A stretch of 64,000 nt of DNA from Ricinus communis (lineage: Eukaryota > Streptophyta > Magnoliopsida > Malpighiales > Euphorbiaceae). The stretch covers positions 27,279,001 through 27,343,000 of the forward strand of contig NC_063263.1 of assembly GCF_019578655.1 (NCBI RefSeq). Direction: 5' to 3'. The notes under the pieces were generated by a model. That model saw nothing but the letters and a program-made list of their open reading frames with translations. It searched no databases and was not told where the DNA came from. The position numbers and the translations under genes were made by a program. Position 1 is the stretch's first letter. Every line of letters begins with the position of its first letter. Positions 22,001-36,000 of the stretch are shown piece by piece.

Positions 22001-23299
22001 TGGTTTGAAGTTGTATATTAATTTGTTATCAACTTTAATTTTAATTTTCTTTTTAATCATATTCAACAAAATCTGTTTCTTCTTTAGCTTTCAAAATATA
22101 ATTATTCTAATAATATTATTAAAGAATCATTCTCTAGGTTTCGACTTGGACTTGTCTCTACTATATTTTTTATGGGATCAACAAATTAATCTTGATGCTC
22201 ACGACACGCATCAAAACCCTAAAAACCTTTATTTTCTATATATAAACATCATATTCTCTAAACTAAACCCTAGTCCTATTCTCTCACTCTCTAAGAACCA
22301 TTGAAAACCCTAATCTTTACAAGACATCTCCAGCAACTTATCTTCTTAATTAATAACAAAGAACCAAGGAGGCTTCTCCTTCATTATCTGTTACACACCT
22401 CCATACTTGAAAACCTACTACTCACATACATTATACCATCCAAAAACACTCTTTATTGCCTCCAAGCCATCTCCTTTAGATACTTTCAGCAATAAAGGAA
22501 CATAAATACATCCTCAAGTCCTTACCTTTCTCATAAAAACACCTAAAACCCTCATTCTCATCAACTTTCTATCCATATCCAAAGCAAAGCCAATCCCAAA
22601 GACACAAAGCCCCTTTATACACTAAAAGGTTTATGTTTTGTGGGTTTGGTCAAGGTCTAGAATCGTTAAGGTGTCCCTTGGTGTCTTAGGAACTTGAGGA
22701 AGCCTCGTCCTCCTTAAAGTCATTCTCTCTTTGGAAAGCTTTAAAGGTATACCATAAGGGCCAAATCTACAGAGTTCAGCTTGCTTTTGTACATAATAAT
22801 CACCAAATCTATAGAGTCCTTATTGAGTTTCAGGGGTTTTCTATTGAAAAATAAGCTAAAAATGGAAGCTTGAGGGCTTCTGCAAGCTTACCCCATGCCG
22901 GGTAAGCTCATAAAAGCCCTTGAGCTTTTGGTTTTAGTGTATTTTTGGGTGTTTAGGGCTTTCAATATGATTTGTATGATGAGATAATATTTTTCCAGTG
23001 TATTTAACTTTTTTTCAACATTATCTAAAGTAGATTTGAAGTTACTAAACATCCTTTAGGTTCATTTTCAGATTAATGTGTGTTTTAGTGGCTTGTTTGA
23101 GTCAATCATGTTTTTAGTACTTTGTTTGCATAAGTAATAACATGTTTAGGACTAAATCAACATGTCCATATTCTGTTTAGCTTATAAATGTTTAGGCCAT
23201 AAGTACTGTAAATGATAAAGTTTACATTTTGGGCATGTTTTGAATACTTTAAGTGTTAAGTGTGTTTACTGATGTGTCTATTGCTTTAACCACTTATTT
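22001..23299. other. Unassigned
   Basis: Open frames here (22005-22304, 22301-22495) are AT-driven and show no motif. A TATA-like TATATATAAAC at 22237-22247 has nothing recognisable downstream. Confidence 0.4.
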
Positions 23300-24345
23300 T
23301 AAGTACTAAACTAACTTTTAATCTTCAAAGTTTAGGTTTGGCCCTTTCAAGTTGGCTTAACCCCTCTAATAAGGGTTCTCTAAGTTTAAGGTCCAATTTA
23401 AGACTAATTATGTGCTTATGTATTTATATGCTTAAGTATGATTAATATTGATTAGGAAGTTAGCTAATCCTTGTTATATTTGGTAATTCATTTTGTATCC
23501 CCTTAATTTCTTCTTTCTCTTTCTTTGGATTGAGTTTAATTTCACTTATTTATGCTCATATTTCACATCACATGCTAAATGTAAACTGGACTTAGGCTGA
23601 TTGATCACCTCACATGATAATTAAAATAAATCAACTCACCAATGTGAGTTCCTGCTATCCACTCTTCATTCACTTAATTAATGCAAGATAAAATGAGCCC
23701 AACACCTAAATATCTAATAAAAACCAATTCTTACTTGGTCGCCTTCAAATATCAAATAAAATCTAAGATACCATCCTTAGGATTAGTAGCACCAATGTGC
23801 CACCCACTTAGGTAGATGCATGACTAGGTTAGTATCTTCTTTCTCTCACTTATGCATATCTAATAAAAATAATAAAATGTCCTCATAATATAGGGGTAGT
23901 ATTCAAGCTAGGATTACTACGATTAGAGAAACCAAAACGACTTAGAGTCTAAAGGAGGCCGAACTCTATGTCCGACCATGTTGAGGTGCTTTGACTCTCT
24001 ATCCAAGTGTGTCGGGATGCCTAACCCCTTCCTAGTACGTTCCTAACTTTATGAACCCGAATCTTTGATCGGGGATGGAGAAAGTTAGGCTCCCACGAGG
24101 AATTTGAGCCACGATCCTTCTCCTCTATCTATTGTCCCAATTATCTTTCTTAGGTGGCGACTGTTAGTCTTTTTTGATAATTCACGGTCTTCACAATTGT
24201 CAGATTCCTTAAGGCCTCCTCCCGAGCGGCTCATTTTTGAATCAAGCCTAGTACAAAAAAGACAACCTCCGACACAGTGGCACAATTGCATACCATTTGG
24301 GGCTGGCACTGAAAAGCTGTGCTCATAAAATGACAAGAAGAGGAA
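23300..24345 (+). repeat. Probable Tat/Ogre-type LTR end
   Basis: The block GTGTCGGGATGCCTAACCCC, then TATGAACCCGAATCTTTGAT, then AGGTGGCGACTGTTAG, follows the order of words in LTR ends of plant Tat/Ogre elements (a GTGCCGGGGTGC-like phrase, an AACCCG phrase, then GTGGCGACTCC). A later CAGTGGCACAATTGC could be a decayed primer site. No coding region follows. Confidence 0.4.
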
Positions 24346-26526
24346 TGTCAGAACTAGTGGAAGAGCGAATTACTAGGTTAAAGGAAACACAACTGTTAAT
24401 ATGAATGATGCCTAGCAACCGAGAAGCGTCATTTTAATAATGAAACATGGCAAATCCCACTTAAGTCTAACTAGATTTATGATTAAGCTAAAATTACCAC
24501 CTTTTTAACTTAATGGAGTACATATTGCATCGTATTTTCTTTTATAGAGTTAACCTTAAAAGTATGAACCTTGAATCTTATTTTCTTAATTTGTATTAAA
24601 AAAATGTCATATAATTATAGTTGAAAATATAAAAATTTTGCAAATCTTGCAAATATTTTTCGGCAATATATTAAAGTATTTTGTTGGAGAAAGAGTTAGA
24701 AATAAAGAAGCAATATATCTAAAGATATTGTTAGCGTACAAAGAACATATGTTATATTATGGAGCACACGTATTCCTTTTAAGAGTGACTATGAAAAGTC
24801 CTCTCCTGCCTCATCAATCATCATGCATCCCACCAAAATTAGAGGCAAAGATGGTTAACATGTCATAATCTAATCTCTCAAAAATAAATTTCTTAATTTG
24901 GATGCCACAACCTCTTCCGTTGCCATTAGTCCAAATGCAGCCAGTCCACTCATTTATCTGCCGACAGTTATGTTAATTTTACTCATTTTGGGCAAGATGT
25001 TGGTTATTTAAAATAAATAAGAGAAAGTCTACTTGCACTCGAAATTCTTTTTCATCATATATACATATAATCAAACTTTGAAAAGTAAAACTTCTATTAT
25101 GTATTCCTATTTTATATATAGAAAATTTTTGGACATGTATATTAATTTCACATGTAGATTTTATAGTAATATATAATTTTTATGTTTATTGGATAATTAA
25201 TATATTTTCTGATTGAATAATAATCCTATTACAAGAATATAGCTTTTAAATTATGTAATAATTGTTAATTTAAAGAAATAATAAATTAATTTTAAAAAAT
25301 ATGAATTTTAGGATTTAATTAGTAATTAAATCTATCTTTAATATTAATGACATAATTATAAATTAACATATCATGTTGATATATAATTTTTATATTTATT
25401 ATGTAATATATATATTACGTGATAAGATATTCTTCTAATGAAATAATAGTTTTAATTTTAGAAAATAACATTTTACGTTAGCAAATAAGCTAATTTTTTA
25501 ATTATACAAAATAATTCCAAATCTTAAAAGCATATCAATTATATTTGAAGTATTGATTTTACATATAATTGATCTATTAATAAATAGTACTTCTAAAATA
25601 ATGTCATTGTTTTTATATTAATAAAATTCTAAGATATTGAAAATTTTATTAAGAAAGATACTTAGAAATATTTTACAATATTTTTATTTTTAAAATATGG
25701 TGAATAATCATGAAATTTTAAAAATTTTATTATTATTTTTTAAAATTTTATATTATTATTTATAATAAAAATAACAATAATCGTGTAATGCAAGAGTAAA
25801 CGATTAATTATAAGTAAGATATTTTATAAAAATTCAGTCTATTACGTCATTCTTAAATTAAAAGTAAAACTTTTAGATAATTTAATTTTTCAGGTCAATC
25901 TAAATAAATTGAACATTCACTTAGCAATATTAATTACTAAGTTTATAAATTAATTAATAATTAGTAGATAAGTACTCGTCCACTCGTACATTATACGATC
26001 ATTATTATTTTTTTAGTACAATAATTTAAAATAAAATTATTGAAACATTTGATAAAATTTCTAAATTTTTAGAATTATTTATCATATTTAATAGAGTCTC
26101 TATTATTTAGAGCTAATTGTCATATTTTAAGAAATTATAACAGCTTAAAAAGAAGTTTAAGTTCTTTACTAAACTTTTAGTATCTTAAGACCCTAAAAAT
26201 ATAATAAATAAAAAAATTATATTAGAAATATTTATTAATTGATTTATTAAATTTTTTTATAAAATTAACAGTAAAATTAAAATCAATATAATATTTATTT
26301 AGGATTAAAAATTATTATGTATTTGAAAAATTAATTTACTAATAAATATAAAATTAACAATATACATAAAATATTAATTTTCTAAGATTTAAATAGAATA
26401 ATTTATTATTTAATAAATTAATTATATTAAAAACTAAAAATCACATATTATCAATATACTGTATGTTAAAATTATTAACATATGTTAAAAATCTTTTACA
26501 CCTAAGCCTATATATGTGTGTATGTG

Positions 26527-26583
<57 letters not shown>

Positions 26584-28453
26584 CGTTGCACAGACTGTAA
26601 CTATTACATTGATAATAAATATTTCTATTTAAAAAATTAAAATTGCACTTATTTATTTAAAATGTATCATGTATATAAAATTTGACAAATAATAAATTAA
26701 ATACATATAAATGACATTTAATAAATTAAATAATTAATAAATATAATATAATTTTCTTAATTTTTTCCTATCTTTTCATATATTGCTTGTTAATATATTG
26801 GTTATACTTATAAATATAATAATTAATATACTATCTTTAAAGATTTGTATAATTGTTTAATTAGAAAAATAAATTTCTTAGTCAATATTAGTTATATTTG
26901 TACAAACAATATGAAAATTTTAAATAAATATAAAAATTAAATTTCATTTATATTTATATGTCAAAATCTTAGCTATGTTTATAAATTATTGAAATATATT
27001 AAGTCCTTTTAAAGTTCTGCTTTTTTATATCGAGAAAGAAAGTCTTGTGATCAAATTTTTTTCCTTCATTTCTTAAGTGAAATTGACATGTTTTTTATAA
27101 CTATTTATTAGCTAACTTTGCTATTACGTAGTCATTTTCTTAGAAAATTTAATGATAGAAATTAAAAGAATTTTTTTTCCTTAAATCATATCCTTATATG
27201 TGCTGGTGCTTTGAACTGTTTTAGTATTTTTATTAATAATATATTAGGTGCTTCACTTGTTATTGAATTCTTTTGAAATCATTATATTTAATTCTATGGA
27301 TTGGTATCTGACAAGCCAACACCGTTGACTAAAATATAAACATAGCTTAAAATTAAAAACCATAACAAATTGAAGAATGCATTAATCTCTGGTAGACTTA
27401 TATGCATAATGTATATTTTTCTACATAAATCTTCAATACACACACATATATATATATAATTCAATAGATATTAATCATTTATTATTTAAAAGTTTTTACT
27501 TTAGCCAATTTATAAATTTAAAAATTTAAAATATGAAAAATAAATAATATAGCAATAACTGATTAAAATGAAGTGAAAATAGAAGCGGCTCGAGTAATCA
27601 TATGACAAATAAACTAATAATTATATAATTAGTTATTATATGTAAGAAAGACATTATATTTATTCTTCTCGATAGATATATATTTATTTTAAAGTCAAAT
27701 ATAATATATATTTACATTAGTGGGATATTGAATTCATTCTTTGAAGAGCCTCGATCCAGCTTCTTGACTTGTGCACTCTACGACCGTTATTACTATTTTA
27801 ATTATAAATTAAATTTATGAATATAATTTAATAAAACTTTTAATATTTAATATTAATTTATAATATTTAAAAATAATAGTAAAATAATTATTTTTAAATT
27901 TTCTTCTTATTCTTTTAAAGATTTTAAAATTTTATTAGTGTAATAATATAAAAATATTTAAAATAATTTATTAATTAATATTGATATTATATAAATTAAT
28001 ACTATCAATATAATTAATATTACTATTTTTAAGATTAAAAATTTATTATATAATTAAAAATTAATTTATTATTTAATATAATATTAAAAATATAATTTAA
28101 AATCCTATTTTTTCAAATTAGAATTATTATTTATGTATAAAAATAATTTATTAGTTAATATAATATTAAAATTTAATTAATATTTTATTTTTTATAACAG
28201 AATTAGTATCATTATATAATTAAGAAATTATTTAGTAGTTAATATAATATTAAAATATAATTAATATGTTAATTTTTAGAATTAGAGTCAGTGTTTAACT
28301 AGGAATGTAACTTATTAATCAATAAATTAATAATAAAATTATAAAATTACATGTAAATTGAATTTCATATATAAAAATAAGTGTATATGTCAAAATAAAC
28401 ATTCTATATGTCAAAAATTAAGTACACATGTTAAAATAATTTTAGGCCTCGGA

Positions 28454-28456
<3 letters not shown>
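24346..28456. other. Very AT-rich intergenic DNA
   Basis: About 4 kb with no gene or clear element. It has a (TA)n tract at about 26529-26579 and many short A/T runs. One less AT-rich spot at 27735-27790 has no match I recognise. Confidence 0.6.

Positions 28457-28512
<56 letters not shown>
28457..28512. repeat. (TA)n microsatellite
   Basis: An almost pure TA run of about 55 bases ending at the first copy of the LTR start TGATTGACTTAAG. Confidence 0.95.
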
Positions 28513-28516
<4 letters not shown>

Positions 28517-28697
28517 TGACTTAAGATGCAATTGATCTCTATTTTGATCCCAGCAACCAAATTGAACATCACTAACATCATGATTGAGTGCCTATGTGAC
28601 AGAGGACTAAAGGAACCAAGCTTAGTCCAAACATTCTTGAGCCTTGATACAAGTCTTGTAAAAAGACCTCAAAAGTATATATATATATATATATATA
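28513..28697 (+). repeat. Duplicated LTR start plus TA tract (185-bp unit)
   Basis: The first about 163 bases of the solo LTR that follows are present once more, then a TA run of about 20 bases. Over the shared part I see one difference (GATACAAG against GATGCAAG). The duplication is therefore recent, probably by slippage or recombination between TA tracts. Confidence 0.9.
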
Positions 28698-29809
28698 TGA
28701 TTGACTTAAGATGCAATTGATCTCTATTTTGATCCCAGCAACCAAATTGAACATCACTAACATCATGATTGAGTGCCTATGTGACAGAGGACTAAAGGAA
28801 CCAAGCTTAGTCCAAACATTCTTGAGCCTTGATGCAAGTCTTGTAAAAAGACCTCAAAAGCGTGAGGGCGCTTTTCAAATGACCAAAAGTTTTCAAGACG
28901 TTGAAAAGTCTACCTGACAGCAAGCCAATTGCCTTATGACACCTGGCAGTCAAAGTGTCAAAGCTTCAAAAGGCGCAAGGGTGCCTCACATTAGGACTTG
29001 AGACAGAAACTGGCAAAAGATAGCGCGATGAGAAGCGCAAGGGTGCTTCTAAACAGGGACAAGGCAAGTGCGAGGGCACTATTATGGCGCTGGGGTGGTC
29101 TTTGCAATCAATGCAATGTCAATAAGCATTAAGATATCAGCCACTCTATCAGTACCACGTGGCTGGAGCCATTAGAGCCCCACGAGAGCGCTTTCCATGA
29201 CTTCAGGCAATTTTTGCTAGGTCATTAAATCTTACAATTAAAGAGTTTTGATCTTATTATAACGCCTCTAAAGGGTTGGTATATATATAAATGCCCCTCT
29301 TAAAGGTTCTACAACTAAGTGTGTGAATTAGATATACCGAAATTCTTACAAATTTATTTCTCAACTTTCTACACTCAATTTCTTTCTTTGTAAAGTGTAT
29401 TAAGTTAAAACTCTTTATTCAACTAAAATTCTAAAGGGTTGTTATGTGAGTCTAGGTATTAAAAACACAAGGAATTGATTATTGAGTAACGATTAACACT
29501 CAAGGATTAAAGGACTTAGTGAGAGAATGATTCACTAAAGGAAGAGGTTTAGTATAAGCCTTGAAAACACTAAGTTGTTGGGTGAACTTGTAAAATCCAA
29601 AGGTTGTAATCTTAGTGATTATAGTGAAATACTCAAGTGTGATCCTGAGGAGTGGATGTAGAGAGAATTATTCCCGAACCACTGTGTCATCTTCTCTAAC
29701 CCATACTATCTTATATTATATTTAATTTCTTATGTTTTTATTAAAAATCATTAACTTTCGCAATTTAAGGTCACCAATTCAACCCCTTTCTTGGTTCTAA
29801 GGGACAACA
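28698..29809 (+). repeat. Solo LTR of a Ty1/copia-type element inside a TA tract
   Basis: 1,112 bp with ends TGATTGACTT...GGGACAACA and TA runs on both sides, so the 5-bp duplication would be hidden in TA. The end phrase TCACCAATTCAACCCC is typical of copia LTRs of the SIRE/Maximus kind. A TATA-like TATATATAAATG lies at 29281-29292. A related LTR is at 37529-38613 in reverse. The family name is inferred. Confidence 0.75.
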
Positions 29810-30213
29810 ATATATATATATATATATATATATTTAAGGGGATGGTCAAGTACGGGTTGTTCCATCAAAGCTTGTTCGATTCCTTCTTTCAATCTCCCAC
29901 GTACCCTAAAGAAAGGGATTTGACTCAAATGTTCAGGTGCTGCTTTCAGTCTTTTTTCCATTAACTCCTGCACTGAAAACATGGCGCCAGGGTGGAAAAG
30001 ATTCCGATGCTTTACTCAGTCTAGGATATGAGGCAATTTTTTTAGCTGTATAAAAGTAATAATTATTAGCTATGATAGTTGGGATGCGTTCTACACGTGA
30101 ATCAGAAAAGAAAGTGCATATATATATATATATATATATATTTATTGTGTATATCAGATTGAATCTCTACTATACGTTCACTTGAAGGTCGGAGCGAAAG
30201 AGCGCAGAAAGAT

Positions 30214-30300
<87 letters not shown>
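29810..30300. other. TA tracts around two GC-richer pieces of unknown origin
   Basis: TA runs at 29810-29832, 30118-30140 and 30223-30299 separate two pieces that look unlike the AT-rich surroundings. On the minus strand 29836-29982 is open for 49 codons before the TA tract (MFSVQELMEKRL...), and 30185-30215 reads GGTCGGAGCGAAAGAGCGC. A nuclear copy of organelle DNA is possible but unproved. Confidence 0.35.
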
Positions 30301-32666
30301 CATTCTTAACCAACTTAGGTTAGTTGTATGAACCTAATAAGATCAATGGGTTTGTAGAATAATTAGTCGTATTTTAAAAACACGATGGTATAGTTCTATA
30401 TTTTTTTTTACAAAATGAAATATGTTATTAACAACTTGGTATATGTCTTTATAATTTTTATGTTATTTAATTTTTAGTATATATTTAGCATTCATTTAAT
30501 AATATTAATCTAATTGCAGATCAATCTATTGGAGAGCTAGGTATATAGATAACTAGTATCTAAAACTCTATTTTGGTATTCCTTTCATATATTTTAGTAT
30601 AACTTTTGTATATATTAATACATAGCTAATATTTGAAATTATATTTTAGAATGTATTTAGATATTTGCTATCAATTTCATGTATTCTAGTATCTATTTAG
30701 TATATATCCGGTATATAATCAGTATTTAAAACTGAAATCTAAAATTTCTTTTAGTATCTATTTTATATTTTATACATTTAATTCATATATTTTGATATGT
30801 ATGTTTAGTATATAATATACATCTTATTTATATAAATAATTAGTTAGAAATTTTATTATCATATTATTTTAGGATATTTGGTATATGAATATTGTTTGAA
30901 ATTATCTTTTAGTATATCTATTTTGGAGTTTTGATATATATTTCACATATTTTAGTATTTATTCAGTATATATTTTAGTATATATATATAATATAATACT
31001 ATTATCTCAAACTGATATATTAAATTATTTTACATGTTTAATACTTGGATATTTTACATTATTTAATACTTGGATAATATAATACTTGGATATTTTACAT
31101 GTTCGTTTGAGATTTTTTGAATTGTATTTTCTTTTTGGATCTCTTTTATATGAAAACTGATACAAAATTCTAATTACACATGATACAAAAATGTAATCAA
31201 TGTTAAGCTTTTTGTAATACTTCGTAATTTTAGATTTTATTTAATTTTTTGGAGCATTTTGGTAAATAAATATTTTTCATATGAATTTCTAGCGTTAAAT
31301 AATTTTTATTTCATTGATCAATTATCTTAATGTATTAATTTATTACTTTATTTTCACAAAATAACTATATTTTTCTTGATTTTGGTTATTTTAAAATTAG
31401 CCTTGTGATTTTAAAAAGGCAAATTCAATTTTATTTAATTTAGCCTTATTACATAAATTCATTCCTAAAATATATGCTTGGACCTAATTTATATTAGTTA
31501 TTATTTTATTTTAGATTATATTAATATTATTAATGAGTCAATTAGAGTTAATTGGCCATGATTATGATTAATTGAGTAAAAGAAAATGGAAAAAAAGGAA
31601 TGGATAAAATAACAACAAAATCGGGCTTTAGTATAGTTAGCTTGATTTTTGAGGGACTGAAAAGAAAGTTTCGCCCTCTCAAAAAATAACAAAAAGCAAT
31701 CCCCCATTCACCACTATTTTCGCCACCAATCACCACCATAACACCGGCCAAACCTCCTTCCCCTCCTCCCCTGCTGTCCGGCAAACTCCATTTGAGCATA
31801 AACAAACTACAAATCATCAAGCGAGGAAGAAGTAGTCACTCTCTTACTGTCGTTACTCATTCAGCCTTATGTCAGCGTCATTTCTTCATTCTGATGCCAG
31901 AATTGTGTTCCTCAACACCGAAAACCTTAAAGTCAACCTCTCTTTGCCGCGTTTCCTCACTAGCAGCGGTGTTTGAGTCTCGCCACCCACCATAAAAGAG
32001 AGATTAGTATAAAAAAATTTACAATATTTTTAAAAAAGAGATTAGTATATGTTTGAAAAAAAAACACTTTACTGTATAAATGATATTATATTAAGAAAAA
32101 TATTTTATGTAATTTTCTCTAATAATTATGCCAAAAGGCCATTTATTTATTTGAAGCATTTTTTATTTGAAGCAAAATGCATGATTGTTAACATTATTCG
32201 ATAAAAAGGAGGAACTAAAACCTTGGTGCAAGAATAGAATTGCTTCTTTGTCATGGAATGTAACTTTCTTTTCTTGTTTTTTTCCCAAGTGGAATGTAAC
32301 TTGTTCGTTCATGGAAATTACTTCATTCATGGAAATTAACAAGTAGCTAGCGGTTAGGCCAGCACTAGGGTCCATTGTCATACATTTGCCTTGCTAAGCA
32401 AAACTTGCAATTCTTTTATATAATGGAGTAACCTACCGACAAGTAGCTACACTTGCTTAATATGACTAATAAACTAGAGTGCAAATGTGTGGAATTGCAA
32501 TACAAAAGTTTTGAGTTTCTATTCTATATTAATTAATTAATTAGTCAACAACCATATGAACCGAATTCTACTGAAGTTAGTTGGTTTATAGCTTTCAGAT
32601 ATGGAATCCAAAGCCGGCTAAAAAATTTCAGATAACACTACAAGTATCACCTAACCAATCATGAAG

Positions 32667-32702
<36 letters not shown>

Positions 32703-33068
32703 TCAACAACAACAACAATAATAATAATAATAATAATAATAACTACAAGAGATGTTAATTTGTCACTGGTGTCAACAGAACAAAGTCCCTTTCAAGCCAA
32801 TTCATAAATTTGGAGAATCACAATAGACTTCTTACATACTACGTGGTGAGCAATAGTTGTAAAAATTTATATAAAACTCTTATACCTTCTATTCTCAAGC
32901 TAAACTAGTAGCCAAATCTTGCTTAATTCGCCATCCACATTTGAACATGGACAACCTTCTATTTAATTATGATCAGCCTTTTTAGAAGAGCATCATCCAT
33001 TTGTTGATCAATGGCCCCCTATAAGAAGTACTGTACCTAGAAGGGGTTGTTAGTTACGTTGAGCAAAC
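30301..33068. other. AT-rich DNA upstream of the glycosyltransferase gene
   Basis: 30450-31110 holds loose repeats of TATATTTTAGTAT and TTTAGTATATAT words and a small tandem TAATACTTGGATATTTTAC (31020-31100). 31700-31990 is a GC-richer patch without a convincing gene. A possible TATA-like CTATAAGA lies at about 33019 upstream of the gene. Confidence 0.5.
32668..32742. repeat. Compound AAT/AAC trinucleotide microsatellite
   Basis: (AAT)n, then a few ATC and AAC units, then (AAT)n again. It lies about 330 bases upstream of the gene start. Confidence 0.95.
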
Positions 33069-36000
33069 ATGATGTATGATACTTTACTTTCAAGAAGCTT
33101 TAGCAAGCACGAACAGAAGAAGTTGAAATATGGAGGATTCATCACTTGCTTCCTCGTTGTATTCAGCTTCTGCACCATCTTTAAGCCTTATTTGAGTCCT
33201 CTTCCAGTTTGTATGTCGTCCAAAATTCTTGTATACTTCATCTTGATTTCCTTTTGTCTTAATGCACATTTGGGATTTGGCTACTAGACTTGCATGCTTT
33301 TTGCTATTGTATTTTTTCACCTAGTGCTATATTTATCTTGCATTCGCAGTGAACTTGCGGCTGTCAATTGAACCAGGCCAGAAGTTGCTAATTTTGAATG
33401 ACACGGACAGCTCTCAGCAAATAATCAGGGGTAAGTTTTGATCTGTTATTTTTAAGCAAATTATAGCATATCCTTATGACTGGAAAAATTGTTTATTTCA
33501 TTCGTAATATGTTATAATATATATATATGTACATTTAATTTTAAGCTAGTTTTTGGAATTACCACGGTATCGTAATTAGACATTTTCTTGCAAAAATGAG
33601 TTGGACTAAGACTCATTTGCATGTTATGCTAGGTGTGAGGAAAGATGTTGAAAATTATAAAGGTGTTGAAAATTATATTTGTGCGATATTCGCTAATGTT
33701 ATAATTTAGATATATATGTAATGAACACCTTTTATTTCTTTATTTTTTCTAGTTTTTAGGAATGAGTTTTATCTAATTCCATATATCATTATAGATATAT
33801 ATGAATTCCATATATATTCTTTTCTTTTTTTAAGCTAGCTTTTAGGAACAAATTTTATCAAAATTCATTAATTATTTTTTATTTATATAAATCTGTTCAA
33901 TATTAGATATATACATCTTCTTTCTTTTTCTTTGATCTAGATTTTGAAAGCAATTTATACCCAAGTTCATTTATCATTCATGATTTATAAAAATGTTGTA
34001 TTTATGCTACATCTGCTAAGTTATTGTTTGCTATAATATAAATATATGTGGATTATATTTTCTTTTCTTTTCTTTTTCAGTTAGCTTTTGGAAATGAATT
34101 CTATCTAGACATATTTATCATTCCTGATCTATAAAATTCTGTTCAATGTTGCTTTCTGCAGAATCAGAAACTACAACCAAGAATATGGAAATGGCAAGTG
34201 ATACAAGCAGCTCCAATCAAGTAGCTACAAGTGAGTTCTTTAATTTTGTAACTACTCTCTTGCAATTCAGCATGCTAATTATTAACATAACTGATTGGAG
34301 GTTTAAAATTAGACTTTATTCTAACAACTCTTTGAATATTTAAAGATGCAGAAAATACAAGAAAGAATGATGAAGGAAGCAGCTCCCAGCAAATTATAGT
34401 CAAGGGTTGGTACTCATGATTGATCTTCACAAATATAAACCGATAATATATTGTCTACCATAGTAACCATTTACTGCAAGTGAACTGAGTTAGTCATGTA
34501 ATGTGGATTTTAAAACAGCAATCTCTTTTACCACTTGTATCACTATCTTATTTATTAAGATATATATGTATATAAATAGATATTAATTATTGATTTTCAG
34601 GTGCACAAAATTCTATGAACAGTAAATTAAAGGTCAACAATGCAAACAAACCTCAGCATCTAGCCAGTGGTAAGTTGTTCACACGTGGATTAGTTAACAA
34701 ATAATGAAATATTGATCTCGTCCGAAAAAGATTGAAAAAATGTAATACTTCATATTTCGATATAAAGTAATAATTTAGTAAAAGTAATAATATATAAAAA
34801 TTAAATATTGTTTGATTAAAAAAATAGGAACCTTGTTTTGATTTTATTAACAAATAGTGTTTTGTATTTTATTTTTTTATTAATTTGACATGGATGATTT
34901 TCTTACTGGTTGGTTTATTAGTAATATGATAGATTGAATTTTGTTAAGAATGCACATGTTAAAAGATCTTTCTCATAATTATGCGGTAGTCCATTAAATT
35001 ATATTCTAAACAAGAGATTTCCTGATATTCTTTAATGGAAAATTCTAGTATATCAGTACATCATTAATTTTTAGTTGGCAGAAAATTAATGTAACTTAAT
35101 TAATTAATTTCCTATTTTTTTTCCAATTTGAAGTAGGCATGGCAAAAGAGAATAAAGTTGAGCCAGCAGTATGCAATTTGATGGAAAGATCAGATTTCTG
35201 TGAGCTAAAAGGTGACATCAGGATTGATGCGAACTCCTCCACTATTTTCATTGTCTCATCTGGAAATGATAATCTAGCAGCAACAAACACTTCATGGAGT
35301 ATCAGGCCTTACGCACGGAAAGGTGATGCAGCAGCAATGAGACACACCAGGGAGTGGTCAGTGAAACAGGTAAGCAATCACCGGAAAATCCCCGAATGCA
35401 CCCAGAATCACAATGCTCTGGGAATCATTTTTTCTCTCGGAGGATATTCAGGGAATCATTTCCATGCCTTCACCGACATCATTGTACCGTTATTCTCAAC
35501 TGCTCGACCATTTAATGGAGACGTGCAGTTCCTAGTTACGGACAGACAACCTTGGTGGATTGCAAAGTTCAGGATATTGTTGAAGGCATTGTCTAGATAT
35601 GAAGTCATTGACATTGATAAGAGAGAAGAAATCCATTGCTTCACAAGCATTACAATAGGTCTTAAACGTCAATCTAACAAAGAACTGAATATTGATCAGT
35701 CGAAGTCCAGATATTCAATGAAAGACTTCAGGCAGTTCTTGAGAAGTTCTTACTCGTTAAGGAAGACAACAGCAATCAAATTCATGAAAGGTACTGGTAG
35801 GGAGAAAAACAGAAGGCCTCGGCTTCTGATAATTTCAAGAAAGAGGTCACGAGCATTCACTAATGTTGGCGAAATTGCTAAGATGGCTAAAGGGTTAGGA
35901 TATAAAGTAGTCGTGGATGAACCTGATGCAGATGTATCAAGATCTGCACAGGTTATGAATTCTTGTGATGTTGTTTTGGGAGTTCATGGAGCTGGTTTGA

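Noticed and set aside
22005..22495. Two adjacent plus-strand frames of 99 and 64 codons after AT-rich sequence
   Set aside because: Composition is what AT-rich DNA gives; no domain, and no start context or neighbouring gene parts.
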